From Dipylidium caninum (Eukaryota > Platyhelminthes > Cestoda > Cyclophyllidea > Dipylidiidae), in assembly GCA_017562135.1 (NCBI GenBank), contig QEYB01001312.1:1984001-2048000 (forward strand): a stretch of 64,000 nucleotides of DNA, written 5' to 3'. The notes beneath the pieces were generated by a model, which ran no database searches, had not been told where the DNA came from, and saw only the letters and a program-made list of their open reading frames with translations. Shown here piece by piece: positions 13,901 through 25,755 of this stretch (positions are counted from its first letter, which is position 1; each line of letters opens with the position of its first letter). The position numbers and the translations under genes are program-made.

Positions 13901-16900
13901 ACCTATTCTCAACGATTTATAAATTTTCTTTCCGTTAACGTCTCCCCTTACCCACCGAAGCGAAAATTGAGTCCCGAAAGTCCCCTCGATTTTGAAAACA
14001 CAGGAAGGATGCGACGAGACAGGGTATAAAATTAAAATGGCCTGGGAAAGTGCGATCAGACAAAATTAAATTGAAAAAAAAAACGCTTCGCTTCCCAAAA
14101 GCAACAAGGACGAAGGCTATGCTTGTGATGTGTTGATAAATTGTGGGTCATGTACTTTCCAATAATCTTAAAAGATCCTACTTTTATTACCAATACAATG
14201 AAGCCGGTAAATGAAGCCGATATTCCTGGGAAAGTAGAGGGCAAAATCTCCCTCCAGTGGGATTCTTTGGTAGGTGGACAAGGAGTGCATTGAAAACAGT
14301 CCATTCTTGATGCATTTGTTCGCAGTTATGTGTGCGTAGATGGCAAACCGGCCTACCTCCACAATACGTCCGCCGATGCCGGAGTTAATCTGTTTGCATG
14401 CGACTATAGCGTCCATAGTCGTGAAGGTGTCCGGACAGAGACCGCCTGCCTCGGCGTCCTTCGGGTGTATGATGAGGATCCTGGCGTTTTCCACCGTCTG
14501 TGTTGCGTTCAATTCTTTCACTTGGTAGAGGCCACTCGTGCCCACGTCTGCCAGCCTGAATGGTACCTAAAACGGAAGGTGCGGTCAGCAGAAATGTTCT
14601 TTCCTACTGCTCAAAGGGGGATTAATAATTATGCCGAAAGCGAGGAATGAAAGTTGCGTAGAGGCCTGCACTTTGGCGTGTTAGGGAAGTTTTCCCGCCT
14701 TCACTGCGCAATCCTTGGGATCACTTTTCTCTTCCTCAGGCCTGAGTAATGGCAGCTTCGACAAAGACAGCATTTATCAAATCCCCCCTTTGGGCGAAAT
14801 CAGGCCAAATAAATCAACGAGTCTCAAGTAACGCGTGATATAAATCGCAACCGTGCTTCAACCTCATCAAACGCTCGCGATGCGGGAAGACGCGTAGCAG
14901 CCTACGTCCTGGGTGACGTCTTGTCCCTCCTAGGGAACATCCCTTCATACCACGTCGATGCGTCTCCTCCGGTGCCGCGGACCGAAAAATTGGTGCTCAT
15001 TTCCCTCCAACTACTGATACTATTAAACCCAGCTTCGTGACGGACAATATTTTCCTTACACATCTGCTCTTCAAGACTGACTTGATTGTTGGTGGGAGAA
15101 CATTTGTTGCTCTCCAGTTTAGACAATTAAAGAGATTGAACTGTATACAACGGGACCGCGGGGTGTAATCCAACAGTGAAAGATGAATCTTTAATTACCA
15201 GGCGGTTTTTTATTATTCCTTTTGACAACTACCAAATTAGGCAGGAAATCAGATATTCCATTCCCTCCCATGAGCGCAACAGACAAGATAGAATGTATAC
15301 TCTGTAGCTAAATGTTCACAGGAGAAAAGAACATCCAATGGAATCTGAACCTTCTGTCAACAGTGAGTCTTTTTATGGGTAAATTAACAGCTGTGAGGAG
15401 TAAACAACGGACACCAGACAACTCAGGAAGCATTCGAACTATTTCGACGACTGACTTTTACCGAGCCTAAGTCCACCAATGATTGCGGAGATGAGTTTAT
15501 TTCGGGCATAACTCCGTCGCGTCGGTTTATTCTAGACGGCGGAAAGGTAGGCCACTAAGTCGGCGAATGATAGCGAGGGGACTGTCCACCCATCTCCGCC
15601 AAATGCTTTTGATGTTAAGGAATGATAAATTAATGAAGACAGAGTCGACACGCAATTGCGTGTTGAAAGTGACGGGGAAAAAGTCGTGAAAAGGCCTGAA
15701 CTAAAACAAAGCAGTCGTCATATAATGCGACCACGTAGCCGTGTCAGCCAGAGCGGTGTAATGCGGATGAGAGGGAGAAGAGCACACACACACACACACA
15801 CACACCTTAGCGAGTTTTTCGAGCTCCTCCTTGGTGTAGTCCAGTCGTAGGGGATTCCAGGAGATTTTAGCGCGTGGACTGGTGTCCTGGGCGCATTGCA
15901 CCCCCGCGTCCTCGTGCTCCGCGCAGTCGTGTCGCGCCCAGCCGTCGAATTTGCAGTCAATCAGACGTGTCTCGTTACCCATGCACCTAACGTTGTCCAT
16001 GAAATAGTTTCCTGACGTAGAGACACAATTAAAAGTAGTGCCCATTTTCTTTGAAGAACAAATTATCTGGAGATTAGTAACCCACGTCTTCCCATTTCCT
16101 GAACACCACAACTTCCCCCTTTTGTCTATCGAAAGCGCTTTAACATGGCTACAGCGTCGTCGTGACTTGAGCTTCTCGTATAAAATGCACAATTTATACG
16201 GCCTCGTCGCAGAGTGTCTTCCGTACCAGTAGAAATGCAGTAATGGCGTTTTTGTATTGCCTTTTGTCCTCACATCACGTATGCCAAGCAGTAACTTAAT
16301 TTACGGCAAAATAAACATTAAAAGTAGGAATCGGAGGTGGAATGGTGACAACCAAGTACAGCTCCAGAATGGTCTGCGGTTTAGACTTGATGGAAGACCT
16401 CACGACGTCTTGTGAAGAAAAAAACCTCACTCTTTTGGAAATAAAGCGAGTAAAATCACCCTCCGCCCTCTCACTGAGACTTCGCATAGAAGCGGTCAGC
16501 TCACGCCACCTTTTAAAATCGAGTCTATTCGTGAGGGGCATTCCCGCCGGTCCGGGGACACCATGAATCTAGAGGTTGTCAGCGGATAACGCATGACGAA
16601 AGCCCCACTGCCGGTCGTCAGGGCCGACAGTGGACAGGAATGCTTGGTGGGCCACGAGAAAATTGATATGACTACACAATAACTCCGTGAATTCAGTACG
16701 CTGCACCACTTAAGAGAATTGTTCAGAGACATAGGAGATACTCTAATTTCCATTATGTCATGTCCGATGCTCATAAAATATGAAAGAGGCGATTGACTAT
16801 CAAAAGCGGGGGCTAGTCTGGGAGTAATTTAGGAGCTCTTCCCGTAGAAAAGTCATTTCGGCTTTATATTACTCAGTAGAGCAACGAAATACGGAAATCG

Positions 16901-18243
16901 TGAACGAATCCTCCGATCTCTAGCATTGTCGCTAAATCTGACACTCCCATTATTAATTTAATCTAGTCTGAAAAGAGTAAATGAAGTTTTCGAAGCGGGG
17001 ATATTGCTAGCTAGTCAATGGAAAAGAAATTTCAAGGGAGAAAGGCATTTTAAGTCATTACGATCAACTTGATGGCCGAACAGCGCAAAATGATCAGATC
17101 AGATTACCTTAACTACAAAGAGCTAAATGTTGGGCATTCTCCGACAAATTATAGTTTTGGCGTGATCTGCCACTTTCAACAGAAACTTATGCGACACCGG
17201 AGGCAAGAAAAAACTTGTTCAGAGCACTTATCCGGTCTCCCTGGCGTAAATTTGCCGCTCTATGGATGATGAGGACGTGACTTTCTTTTTCCCGACGTGA
17301 TTATAAGGGCTCATTTCGAAAATCTTTAGAACACCAAATTCTTTCTATTAGACCTTTGCAGAAAAATGCAAGCAGAATGCGCAGTTTCTGGAGGAAATGA
17401 CCCAGCCCCATGGACTTGTGCTAAGATTATGAATGGGAGCGGCAACTTCATGACTAGTGGCATACCCCAGTGCTGTGGATGCTGCGTCAACGCCTGCGCG
17501 GAATGGGCGAGTTGAGAGACCGGGATACACACCTTTGATTTTAGCTAACGGTCGTTTCCAAAATGTAATGAGTGTTTTATTACTTCCATCTTGTGTTCGA
17601 GTCACATCTACATTAAGTTGAGTCGATTTAGAACGAAGTCGTCTTGTGCAAGACGCCTTTTTATCAAGCAGGAAAGAAAGTATTCAACGAATCCTTGTGA
17701 CAGTCGCATCGTCCGCTGTCAGTATTGTGGTTGAGTGGCAATTTTGGGGAGGAGAGGGTGGCGCGTGATGATGGGATGCCCCTTCGTAAATGCATGTGGC
17801 TACTTAAACTTCAAAGTGCTGCTCTCCACTCGTTCACGAAACTGTGTCTCTCAGCCGTAGACTTTGATCTTTCGCCATTGTGGTGGATGTGTGAGTGAGC
17901 GGTGGCGACAACACGGGATAAGTGAATTGGGAGAAGGCGGGTGGGAAAATGACAGCAGTGACTCACGTCCAGTGATGGAGTGGAACTGGTTGCGTTTGAG
18001 AGCTCGCACGGCAAAACCCAGTCCAAGTTGGCGACAAACCACATTGGCCTCCCGAATGGACCAATTGTCGTCACAAACACGACCCCATGCGTAGCCTCGG
18101 TACACCGCCACTGTGCCTGAAGCGAAATTGTCCCCATCGAGGAGTTTCACGTCACCATCCACGGGTTTCTTGATGGCGCCCGCCAGCACGTCCACGAAAG
18201 TTGTTGTCGGCAGCAAAAGGAATACCGACACGATGGCGTTCAT
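10904..18243 (-). CDS. LOXL2-like secreted lysyl oxidase with two SRCR domains
   Basis: Copper amine oxidase that deaminates lysines of collagen/elastin to start cross-linking, outside the cell. Exons (transcript order): 18243-17967, 16011-15806, 14566-14357, 13729-13606, 13227-13087, 12681-12561, 11548-11404, 11023-10904; phases 1,0,0,1,1,2,0,0 all agree. Exon 1 gives a signal peptide ([16 protein letters not shown]) and the first half of SRCR1 ([16 protein letters not shown]); exon 2 completes it ([19 protein letters not shown]). Exons 3-4 form SRCR2 ([20 protein letters not shown]). Exons 5-8 are the catalytic domain: LPDLVSD start, copper site [13 protein letters not shown] with all four His, [10 protein letters not shown] with the LTQ lysine, and [18 protein letters not shown] with the LTQ tyrosine. 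So the enzyme should be active. About 448 residues recovered; the final exon is missing. Two SRCR domains are fewer than the four of vertebrate LOXL2-4. Splice sites at exon ends are inferred from GT/AG and phase. Confidence 0.9.
13801..13842. repeat. short imperfect tandem repeat
   Basis: The 12-mer gtagaatagcat occurs three times, the first two copies separated by gatac and the last two abutting. It lies in the LOXL intron between the exons at 13606-13729 and 14357-14566. No coding or regulatory role is evident. Confidence 0.75.
15783..15805. repeat. (CA)n microsatellite forming a LOXL splice donor
   Basis: About 11.5 CA units on the plus strand. On the LOXL strand it reads (GT)n, and the first GT is exactly the 5' splice site after the exon ending at 15806 (exon end AAG). 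The donor is therefore a run of potential GT dinucleotides rather than a normal GTAAGT-like site. Confidence 0.85.
17366..17515 (+). CDS. cysteine-rich short ORF/exon inside a LOXL intron, opposite strand
   Basis: 49-codon open frame preceded by a good acceptor-like tract (ctattagacctttgcag, ending at 17360). It reads with seven Cys, five of them clustered near the C-terminus as [14 protein letters not shown] followed by a stop. The cysteine clustering is unlike neighbouring chance ORFs and suggests the last exon of a small disulphide-rich protein, but no partner exon or signal peptide was found upstream, and no family is recognised. Coding status is uncertain; it could be chance within a 1.9-kb intron. 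Confidence 0.2.
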   Translation: MQAECAVSGGNDPAPWTCAKIMNGSGNFMTSGIPQCCGCCVNACAEWAS

Positions 18244-21200
18244 TGTTAGGCGCAAATGGTGTCGGACACAGCTTGGACGGAGGCTTTTATACAGCCCTTC
18301 GCCTATGCTAATTAGTGTGACCCTCACCTGGTGCGCAATTTCAAGCTTGCCCCCGTTATACTCATTGTGCTAGATGAGTCTGCTCCCAGATAAAAGAAGT
18401 CACATGATAGTTTGTTTATCTCGAGTCTTCGGCAACACAAAAGAACCCAATCTGCTCAAAGGGACCGTACCGAACTGTTACGAATACGGTTTTATAATCT
18501 CACTCTCTTTCGCGGTGTGCGGACCAAACATTGCAATTTAACCCCAAAAATGAGCGCAAAGTCGGTATATACGTATTTAGCTCCTCTAAAACGGCAAATT
18601 GGTGGTTTTATGAGGAGAACGTGGTCAATGGATAGGGACATTTGTCTACCAGAAGTTCGCCAGTGATCCTGTGCATCCAATGCGAACGCAGAGGGAGGAG
18701 GAAACGGAGGAGGAAACGGAGGAGGAGGAGGAGGAGTTTTTTTACATTTGGGCTCCTTTGTGATGGCAGCCGAGCAGAAGAACCCCTGCATCAGGAGCAT
18801 GAGTCCTGGGTGCTATACTTCCACTCTCCGACTCGTCAGCGCCGCTATGGGGATTTCTGCTATGTTTTCCACTGTAATTGCCTTTCACCCGATTGTTCAT
18901 TGGGGACAGCGAAAAGGAAATGCGAATACTGAACGGCTATGCTTAGTCTGCATCGAGATATTGTGTTATTACCATGTATTTTTGGAGAAGTTCCATGCAA
19001 TCACCTATACCAATGACTTGGCTAAATACACTCGTATTTCGCTGTGCGTTTAGTGCTATAATTTACCAGACAGAGCCTACCATGCCAAATCGTCAAGATG
19101 ACGTGCTTACGCCTTAGTTATGTACTTGTGGCATTTCTATGCCTGCCAAATAACCTTCATTCGTTAATGATTGTTGGTGGGCGCTTAAATGCTTCTCCGG
19201 AATTTAATTATGTTGGTGCGGAGAAAGGTGAAAGCGTCAATGAAGCTTTACTGAGATATTCCTTCTCTGATTGTCTAGTGGAGATTATCTTTTACTTGAA
19301 CTCACCCGCAGGCAGCACTGAAGAGGCCCGACTTGCAACAGTTCCGAGCGCTCTAGTACTCCTTTTCCGTTCCTTCGCGTACAAAATGTCGTGTATTCTC
19401 TCCTCACTGGCGCCAGAGTCGACCTGAAAGGCAGTAGACTAGCAAACTGGGACCACAATTTTGGCTATACTCTTCCCTGGTCCTACTTGATTTTAGGCGA
19501 ATGGGCGCATGTGTGCAGGCTGTGATTTATATGGAATTAAACGATAAGTGGCGGCAGATGTCACGCTACATGGCAAACACGGAGTCTCCGAGTGTTTCCA
19601 TGGCAGTCAGTCTAATTAGCTTAAATCAGACACCTTTTTATTAGAATGACGTGGTGAAGGAGAGTAGGGCGTGTCCTCCGTAAGAACTCTTCAAACAGAC
19701 GGCTAAGCTCTATTTGATTGAAATGCTCGCTTCTCTTTTTTAACCAAAAAATATCCTTCTTTGGCACTACAAATCCACTGGGGGAAGCTGTGCGTTTTTA
19801 CTCACAGCGTTATGGAAATTGGTGGGATAAAAGTCAGGCTGTGAGGAAGGTGACTTTAAACCGGTGGACGCCTGCATAAACAGCGCTGGACATGTTCCTG
19901 TCGGCAGTAGAATAACTTTGAAAGAGGAAATTCCTTCCGACCATTTAATATGAGCCTGAAAAAACCGACTTCTGGGAATTTCCACTACCAACGCTCTCAT
20001 TGGATAGGTCGTTGCCACATCTTTAACATGATAATATTATTTTTAATTCCCTTAATTCCTTAAGGTTAAGTAAATGAGGCAAAAGTTATTAGCACTCTCC
20101 TAGTCGGTGATTCGCCTTGGTGATGGCTTCTTGTGCGTGAAAAGCACTCAAGAGCGCGATACCACTGTGCCATTACAGCAAAGAAACTTCTCCTCAAAAC
20201 GGCACAAGTCGTTGCATTGTGGCCACAATGGGAAGATGCTACTATAAGTTTACTTCACGCTGAATGTACTTGGGAAGACACAGTTAAACGTCAACAAAGA
20301 CATATTCCCCGTGAAGTCAGGCGGAGCCGACTTGAAGGAAGACTCTACAGACGATAACTGAGGGTTTGATTTGGAGAGTTAACAGCTTTCGGCTGACGCC
20401 GAATATTCGTAATATTTGAAGGGGCGGTAGGGTCCCACACAGGTATTACAACCAGCTAAATATTTTCTCCGAGAGCGTCCAGTTTAAGTTAGCACACCGG
20501 GACTGAAAATCGTCTAAAATTACGAAATTTATTGCCTTTTAGCGACGTATGATGTTACATACATGCCCCCAGAGAACAAGTGGTTTAACGGGAACTTTGT
20601 GCGAACATTCGCAATTACTGACAAGGCTAAAGGCAACCCCAGGGGAACAGAGAGTTGGATTTTTAACAATTGAAAAATTCGGGCGAAAAGAACGACTGAA
20701 ATGGAGTAAATGCTATAATTGGATTTCATCACTTATGAGTTTCTTTTCAGCGGTGTATGATTTCAAATTCTTGAGATGATAAAAATAACGTCTCCGGTGG
20801 GTTGATTGATGATTTTGTGCGTTTCACACGCAATCACTTGTGCCCTAGGCAGATGGGGACGGTGGATCGCTTTCTCTCCACTACTGGCAATGGATAACGA
20901 AAATCATTGGGGGCGCATGGTGAAAGGCTTATGCGTTAACCACAAGAAATGTAATGTTGACATTTTTGTTTCTCGGGAGAAAAGGCGCTTTGACGACGAA
21001 CACGTCTTTCGTAAGGAAAAGAAGGCTCGAGATCAGCTTCTTTACACTCGAGAATATGGGACCACTGTGAGCCTCCACAGTCCCGCGAAATAAAAACTCC
21101 AACTTATTAAGACTAACCTCTGATTGAGATCACAACGATGACACTTCTGTCCGACCCGCTTAGACCTTCAAATCTGTTACCAAGTTAAAAATATGTCTTA

Positions 21201-21923
21201 ATTGACCACAATCCAAACGTTGCGCCGAATGACATAGTTATATGACTGTCTGAATAGTCCAGGTCGGAGAGCTCGAGCACTCAGCAGGTCTCTGGTCAGA
21301 TGGAGTCAATTTGTGATTGGTCCTCTTCAGGGGCCAATTTATTTAAAACGCAATATCTTCAGGCTGGGAGTAGTTTTCCTCTTTCTATTGGCTGGGAGCA
21401 CTTTCGATACACCATTGAAGTATATATAGAAGCCATCGGTATTAACTCCACCCGAGGTAGACTGATGGTGGGAAGGTATGTCGCCTCTCGCTTCTATCAG
21501 AGTACATGCTCCCAGGTTTGCACGCATGTCACTCACTCCCAGTCGGACTCCCTTGTAGCTCTAAATTACCATCTTAATGCTTTTTCTGAGTATTAACCAA
21601 TTATGTGAAACATAACCCTGGCATGAATCACAGTTTTAATAGTTGAGGATTTTGAGTCCGCACTGCTGTCCCGCCCTGGACCGAGTGACGAGGCGTCTGG
21701 CTGAAGTTGACGCCGTAACGCATGTTTATTACACTGATGAAAACGTTAACGACTCCTATAATAGTCATTTGCCGGTAACTTCAGCGCGGTATATTAAATG
21801 ATCGCCTGAGAATGAATGTGCGGCTGAATGAAATTACCTTCCATTAAAGGGGGGATAACTTGTCTAAACGTCAAGCAAGGCGGGATAAAAGTCTAACTTT
21901 CTCTCCCTTTCTGCCCCTCCAGA
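18244..21923. other. intergenic stretch upstream of LOXL, no firm gene
   Basis: Contains ordinary AT-leaning sequence, the purine tract at 18690-18736 and several short ORFs. One 109-codon ORF at 19098-19427 (+) begins with a signal-peptide-like stretch (MTCLRLSYVLVAFLCLPNNL) and has a stop of its own, but the rest matches nothing I know and has no clear splice partners. I do not call it a gene. Confidence 0.5.
18690..18736. repeat. GGA/GAG-rich purine tract
   Basis: Low-complexity purine run made of gaggaggaaacg units followed by five to six GGA triplets. It lies about 450 bp upstream of the LOXL start codon, on the side where its promoter would be. A promoter role is only a possibility. 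Confidence 0.7.
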
Positions 21924-22119
21924 ATGGGTGTCACCGCTTTCGCTGTACTCGCCACAACTCTTCTACTCATGGGCCCCACTCCAACCTTCGTACATGCGGA
22001 AAGGCAGGACGCTTTCGCAGAAAATCGTGAAAACGAGTCCGTCTGCTCTGAGCTACTGCAGTACATTGGCCTACTTATAAGGCACTACAGCGCCACCAGA
22101 GCCTCGGAACCTCTACGAG
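21924..22119 (+). CDS. candidate first coding exon of a small secreted peptide
   Basis: The ATG at 21924 opens a frame whose first 25 residues look like a signal peptide (MGVTAFAVLATTLLLMG then a cleavage-like FVHA). About 40 residues follow up to a GT donor (CGA G|GTATGC, phase 1) at 22120. The mature part includes SELLQYIGLLIRHYSATRAS, whose Leu/Tyr spacing recalls neuropeptide Y/F family peptides, but the diagnostic amidated RPRF-type end is absent. It also has a Cys, unusual for that family. A following exon was not found. Treat as a secreted-peptide candidate of unknown family. Confidence 0.3.
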
Positions 22120-23309
22120 GTATGCTGAACTGCAGCGTCCATTGCCAGAAGTCAAAGATATGGTTCAAATAGGTTTTAGGAATTCATAGACTTTGTAATA
22201 AATGCTGCTCCTACGATTACAACAAGACTAAGTCAGTATTTATGTGTTGCAGATAACTTCGATGAACCCCTCACCCTCACTCGACGTCGGTTTACCCGTC
22301 CCACAGGCTGAGGCAGAGCCGCGTCCTCCACCCTCCTGTATCCTTGGCCTAATCGTCATTTCCAATCAGAAATGAAGGCTAATCGATGAAATGGTCTTTT
22401 TAGTCCAACGCTCTGTTGCTAAAAAATTGCTCTAACACCAAATATCATCCGGTGTAATATGGTCTCCCAAAATTTGCCTAACACTTGGCAGAAGCGACAT
22501 TTCAGCATGTGGGAAGCAGAGGCGAACAAGAAGAGTTTTGACGCAGCTCTAACGCTTATGTGCATCGGTCATAAAACCAATAAGCAAAAGTGGTAGAGTG
22601 TATCATCGCACTTGATTTCTTAACACTTTACGAAAATGCTAATGTAGACGCTCATGTTGAAGTATCTGAGACTGCAGTACAACTTGGAGTATCTTAGAAT
22701 CTCATTCCAGTTTAGCATCGCTAAACGAGGGTACTTCGAACTATGGCAATACCGATTTGTCAACATAAAAACGTAAAGCACAAGTATCTCGTACAGCAAT
22801 CGAGGTTTTTCTCATTTTTATTAGATGATACTCCACTCGACGCCACTGTTTTGTTAAGGCATGAAATACAGAGAAGTCATTCCATAATTTGTAGTTACTT
22901 GGTACCGGAGAAGCAAACGATTTTTAAAACAGTAAAATTTTTGGGAAACTATATGGAAAATGAGTGGGAGATAGCGCTTCAACCAATTGAAGGCATTAAC
23001 TGTGAGAGAAAACACTCATTCACATATGAAAAATTTGAAATCGCCCACATAAAATATGGGTTTAGTAACATTTAAAATGTTTTTAATCACTAGGAGGTGT
23101 CACCTTTAACTTTTTATCGATGTCAGATGGAGAATATTCCACAATACGCGCAAATACGTGATTGTTGTGGTGTTCTCCTGAGAGCTAGAGTGGGATTAAA
23201 ACGGTCTGCTTTAGCCACGCAACTGATAGCACAGTACCAGAAAATTTTCAGTCTTTATGATGGGTGAAATATAATCACCAAGTCTAGAATTCAAAGTGCA
23301 TACGGACAA
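22120..23309. other. no supported gene
   Basis: A 110-codon ORF on the plus strand (22743-23075) has no recognisable domain, no splice context and an ordinary composition, so it is not called. Nothing else is visible. Confidence 0.5.
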
Positions 23310-23868
23310 CTAGTCGAAAAGTTCAACATCAGACGTGTTCAAGAGGTCGGCATTGAATTTCTTGATTTTTTCATTCTCTTTCGCAACGTATTCATCAACA
23401 ATTTGGTCAAAGCCTACAGAAGAAGGAAAGGTTTAGCAATTTAGCTATTGTTTAACGTACGTGACGGACAATAGACAAAACCTTTTGGACAGTTCATTTT
23501 GAGGCAACAACGCTGTTAGCGTTTTGAATATTGCATAATATAGATAAATCTTTTACTAGTGTTTCCCAACAAAGCAGAGATATGTCTTGTTAATGAGTTC
23601 CCCGTTCGCACCGAATTTCAATAACATGTGAACACAGTTAAAGAAAGGGTACACCTGTCTGTTTTTTAAACCGATGTCTCTTATTATTTTTGTGTTTTCC
23701 CGGCGGCAGACAATAATTGTTTTAGGAAACCACAACAGATTACAAGATCTTAATGACCCAGGCATTCGACTTACAAGGGTGCCTAAATGACTTTTCTCCC
23801 CACATATGAACGTAATATGAGCCTGTAAAATACCAGCCTTCAGGTCGAGGATACAGCTGATATTCATC
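23310..23868 (-). CDS. C-terminal two exons of an unrecognised protein
   Basis: Exon 23868-23775 (acceptor ttattttag, donor gtaagt, ends phase 1) joins in phase to exon 23413-23310 (acceptor ttcttctgtag), which ends at a TAG. The joined 65-residue tail includes LYPRPEGWYFTGSYYVHMWG and FDQIVDEYVAKENEKI. Good splice signals, matching phase and the protein-like composition (aromatic-rich strand, then an amphipathic charged helix) support coding. I do not recognise the family. The start and upstream exons were not found between 23869 and the next gene's poly(A) signal near 24385, so the gene may be larger or nested. Confidence 0.55.
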
Positions 23869-24401
23869 CTAAAATAAATAAGAAAAAGTTTTCAGTAATT
23901 TGGTTTTCGCGATACACACAGTTTCAGGTATCTCCTGTTAAGCATCTTGAGAAAATTGTTGGGCGCCTAAATTATAAAAATATACAAAATAGAAGATGAA
24001 GGGTCGAGTTTTAATGGGTACCAAAACTCGTACTTACGCGACGGCATAAAAGTTTGCTTATATAAACGTTTGCCTAAGTGTAAATGATAACTATTGCTGA
24101 CACTATTAGTCTTATCAAAATTTCATTACCTAAAAATAGTACCCAGTTGGAGATGTGGGATTAAGTATCAAACAAATGAAGGCAGATAATGCACCCGAAA
24201 CCAAATTCATGTAGTTACAAGATCACCGTTCAACGAGTCGAGCCAAGAGCGACAACCTGATGAGATCACAAGAGAAAAATGACACTTAGAAGAAAAAGCA
24301 TACCCGCTGAGAACTAGTACACCTATAGAGCAATCTCCTGTGAAACGATTTTTTTATTTTCGCCTGTCGAGTAATACTTTATTTAGTCGAATTTTTCCGT
24401 G

Positions 24402-25755
24402 TTAAATGAAGCAGTAGATAAGCGGAAGGGTTTGGTAACGCGCCTGAATTTGATCCAATTCCTTTTTCGAGAGCTTTTCCTTTTCTATAAGGGGTTTCAA
24501 CTTTTCAGCTTCGCGTAGACACGTGCGGAGCCACGCCTTAAGCCAGGATATGAGTTCGTTTTCGCACTCCCCACTGTAGGTGCGGCGCATGCCTGTCTGA
24601 CTGCTGCCGATGAAGAAGTGAGCTGTAACAACATAGGGTGTTGGATCTCCACGTGACGAGCGTGCAGGCGCCCCTCTGGACTCTTGATTTACTTCCTTCA
24701 TCGTGCCAGTTTGGGGCCAGTAGCGGAAAGTGACAATGTGCTTCGGGTCTAAAAAAGTGTTAATTTTAGCAGGCTGATAATACTGTAAGCCACGGATTAA
24801 ACGACATATGTACCTATGCTTTACATCCCATAAGTGCAAGACATTTACAGTCCTTCTGCAGGCAATGTAGAGGACATCATCTCAGTCGTTAAAAAGCATG
24901 AAATCATCAATACTATTAAATTATTTAGGTATTTTGGTTATTCATTTAACTTACTGAGTGAAAACTCAACCTCAATCAGGAGAAAAGGAAGTAAAAAAAA
25001 CTAACTTTCATAAAACGCAAGATTAGCTTCCACGTGCACAATAAAGGGTTCGTCGGAGAACGGACTAAGATTCATTCGCAGACCTTGGGGAAAAGAAAAA
25101 AGGGAGTCGTAGAGGCGTAATAAAGCACATCCGCGTTCAACTGCAAACCTACCTTGGAGTGCACTAACCCATCGGGATTTGTCCAAAGGCAACTTGAACT
25201 CCACACTGACTACCTTAACTCGATAGGCCCCAAGAAAAGGGTAGTGTCTATATGATAAACAAAAAATACTTATGATTTTGTAGCAAAAACAAAACCCTCG
25301 GGCCGCAACAATCTACTTTCACCGACCACTCTTTGCCTCTAACTCAACGGTTCAAATAAATCATTACACCACTCAACAATGTTCAACGAAAACTATGCTT
25401 AACATTTCCAATCGTGCGAATGAAGAAATCATATATGAAAATAGTTGAATGGCCTATAAAACTGATAGTTAATTCTATCGTTAATTAATTAAAGTGCTTT
25501 TAAAAGTTCTCTGTATAAAGTGCTAGAAAATTAGGATAGCTTGAAGTAAATATCCCCTCACTTTGCATAACTAAGGAGGCGTCGACGTTGCATTTCATCC
25601 TCCTCAAACGGGTTGTCGTTTAGGAGAAGAGACAACTGTGTGAAGTTTCGCATTTTCCCACAAGGAGCGGATAGAAGAGCCGCTCGGGGGTTCAACTGGC
25701 GTACGGCTTGCACCAAAAGCTTGACTTTAGACTCATCTTCCTCACTATCAAACTA
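24402..25755 (-). CDS. unrecognised multi-exon gene, 3' part
   Basis: Three coding blocks in order: about 25755-25570, containing AVRQLNPRAALLSAPCG and DNPFEEDEMQRRR with a GTGAGG donor; about 25225-25007, containing EFKLPLDKSRWVSALQG and SFPQGLRMNLSPFSDEPF and ending at a GTTAGT donor in phase 1; and the terminal exon, about 24748-24402, starting after cttttttag in phase and containing HIVTFRYWPQTG, AHFFIGSSQTGMRRTYSGE and a long Lys/Glu-rich helix before the TAA. An aataaa poly(A) signal follows about 15 nt after the stop. The last two blocks join in phase (Asn codon split). Composition is clearly protein-like and soluble. I cannot name the family. Confidence 0.55.

Noticed and set aside
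15701..16273. 190-codon minus ORF read as one exon
   Set aside because: Only 15806-16011 is exon (second half of SRCR1); the part upstream of the acceptor is intron, and the part after is the GT repeat.
18612..18800. Proline-run ORF on the minus strand over the GGA tract
   Set aside because: It is the translation of the low-complexity purine repeat, with no other support.
19098..19427. 109-codon ORF with a signal-peptide-like start
   Set aside because: No domain, no conserved pattern, no splice context; a hydrophobic start alone occurs often by chance.
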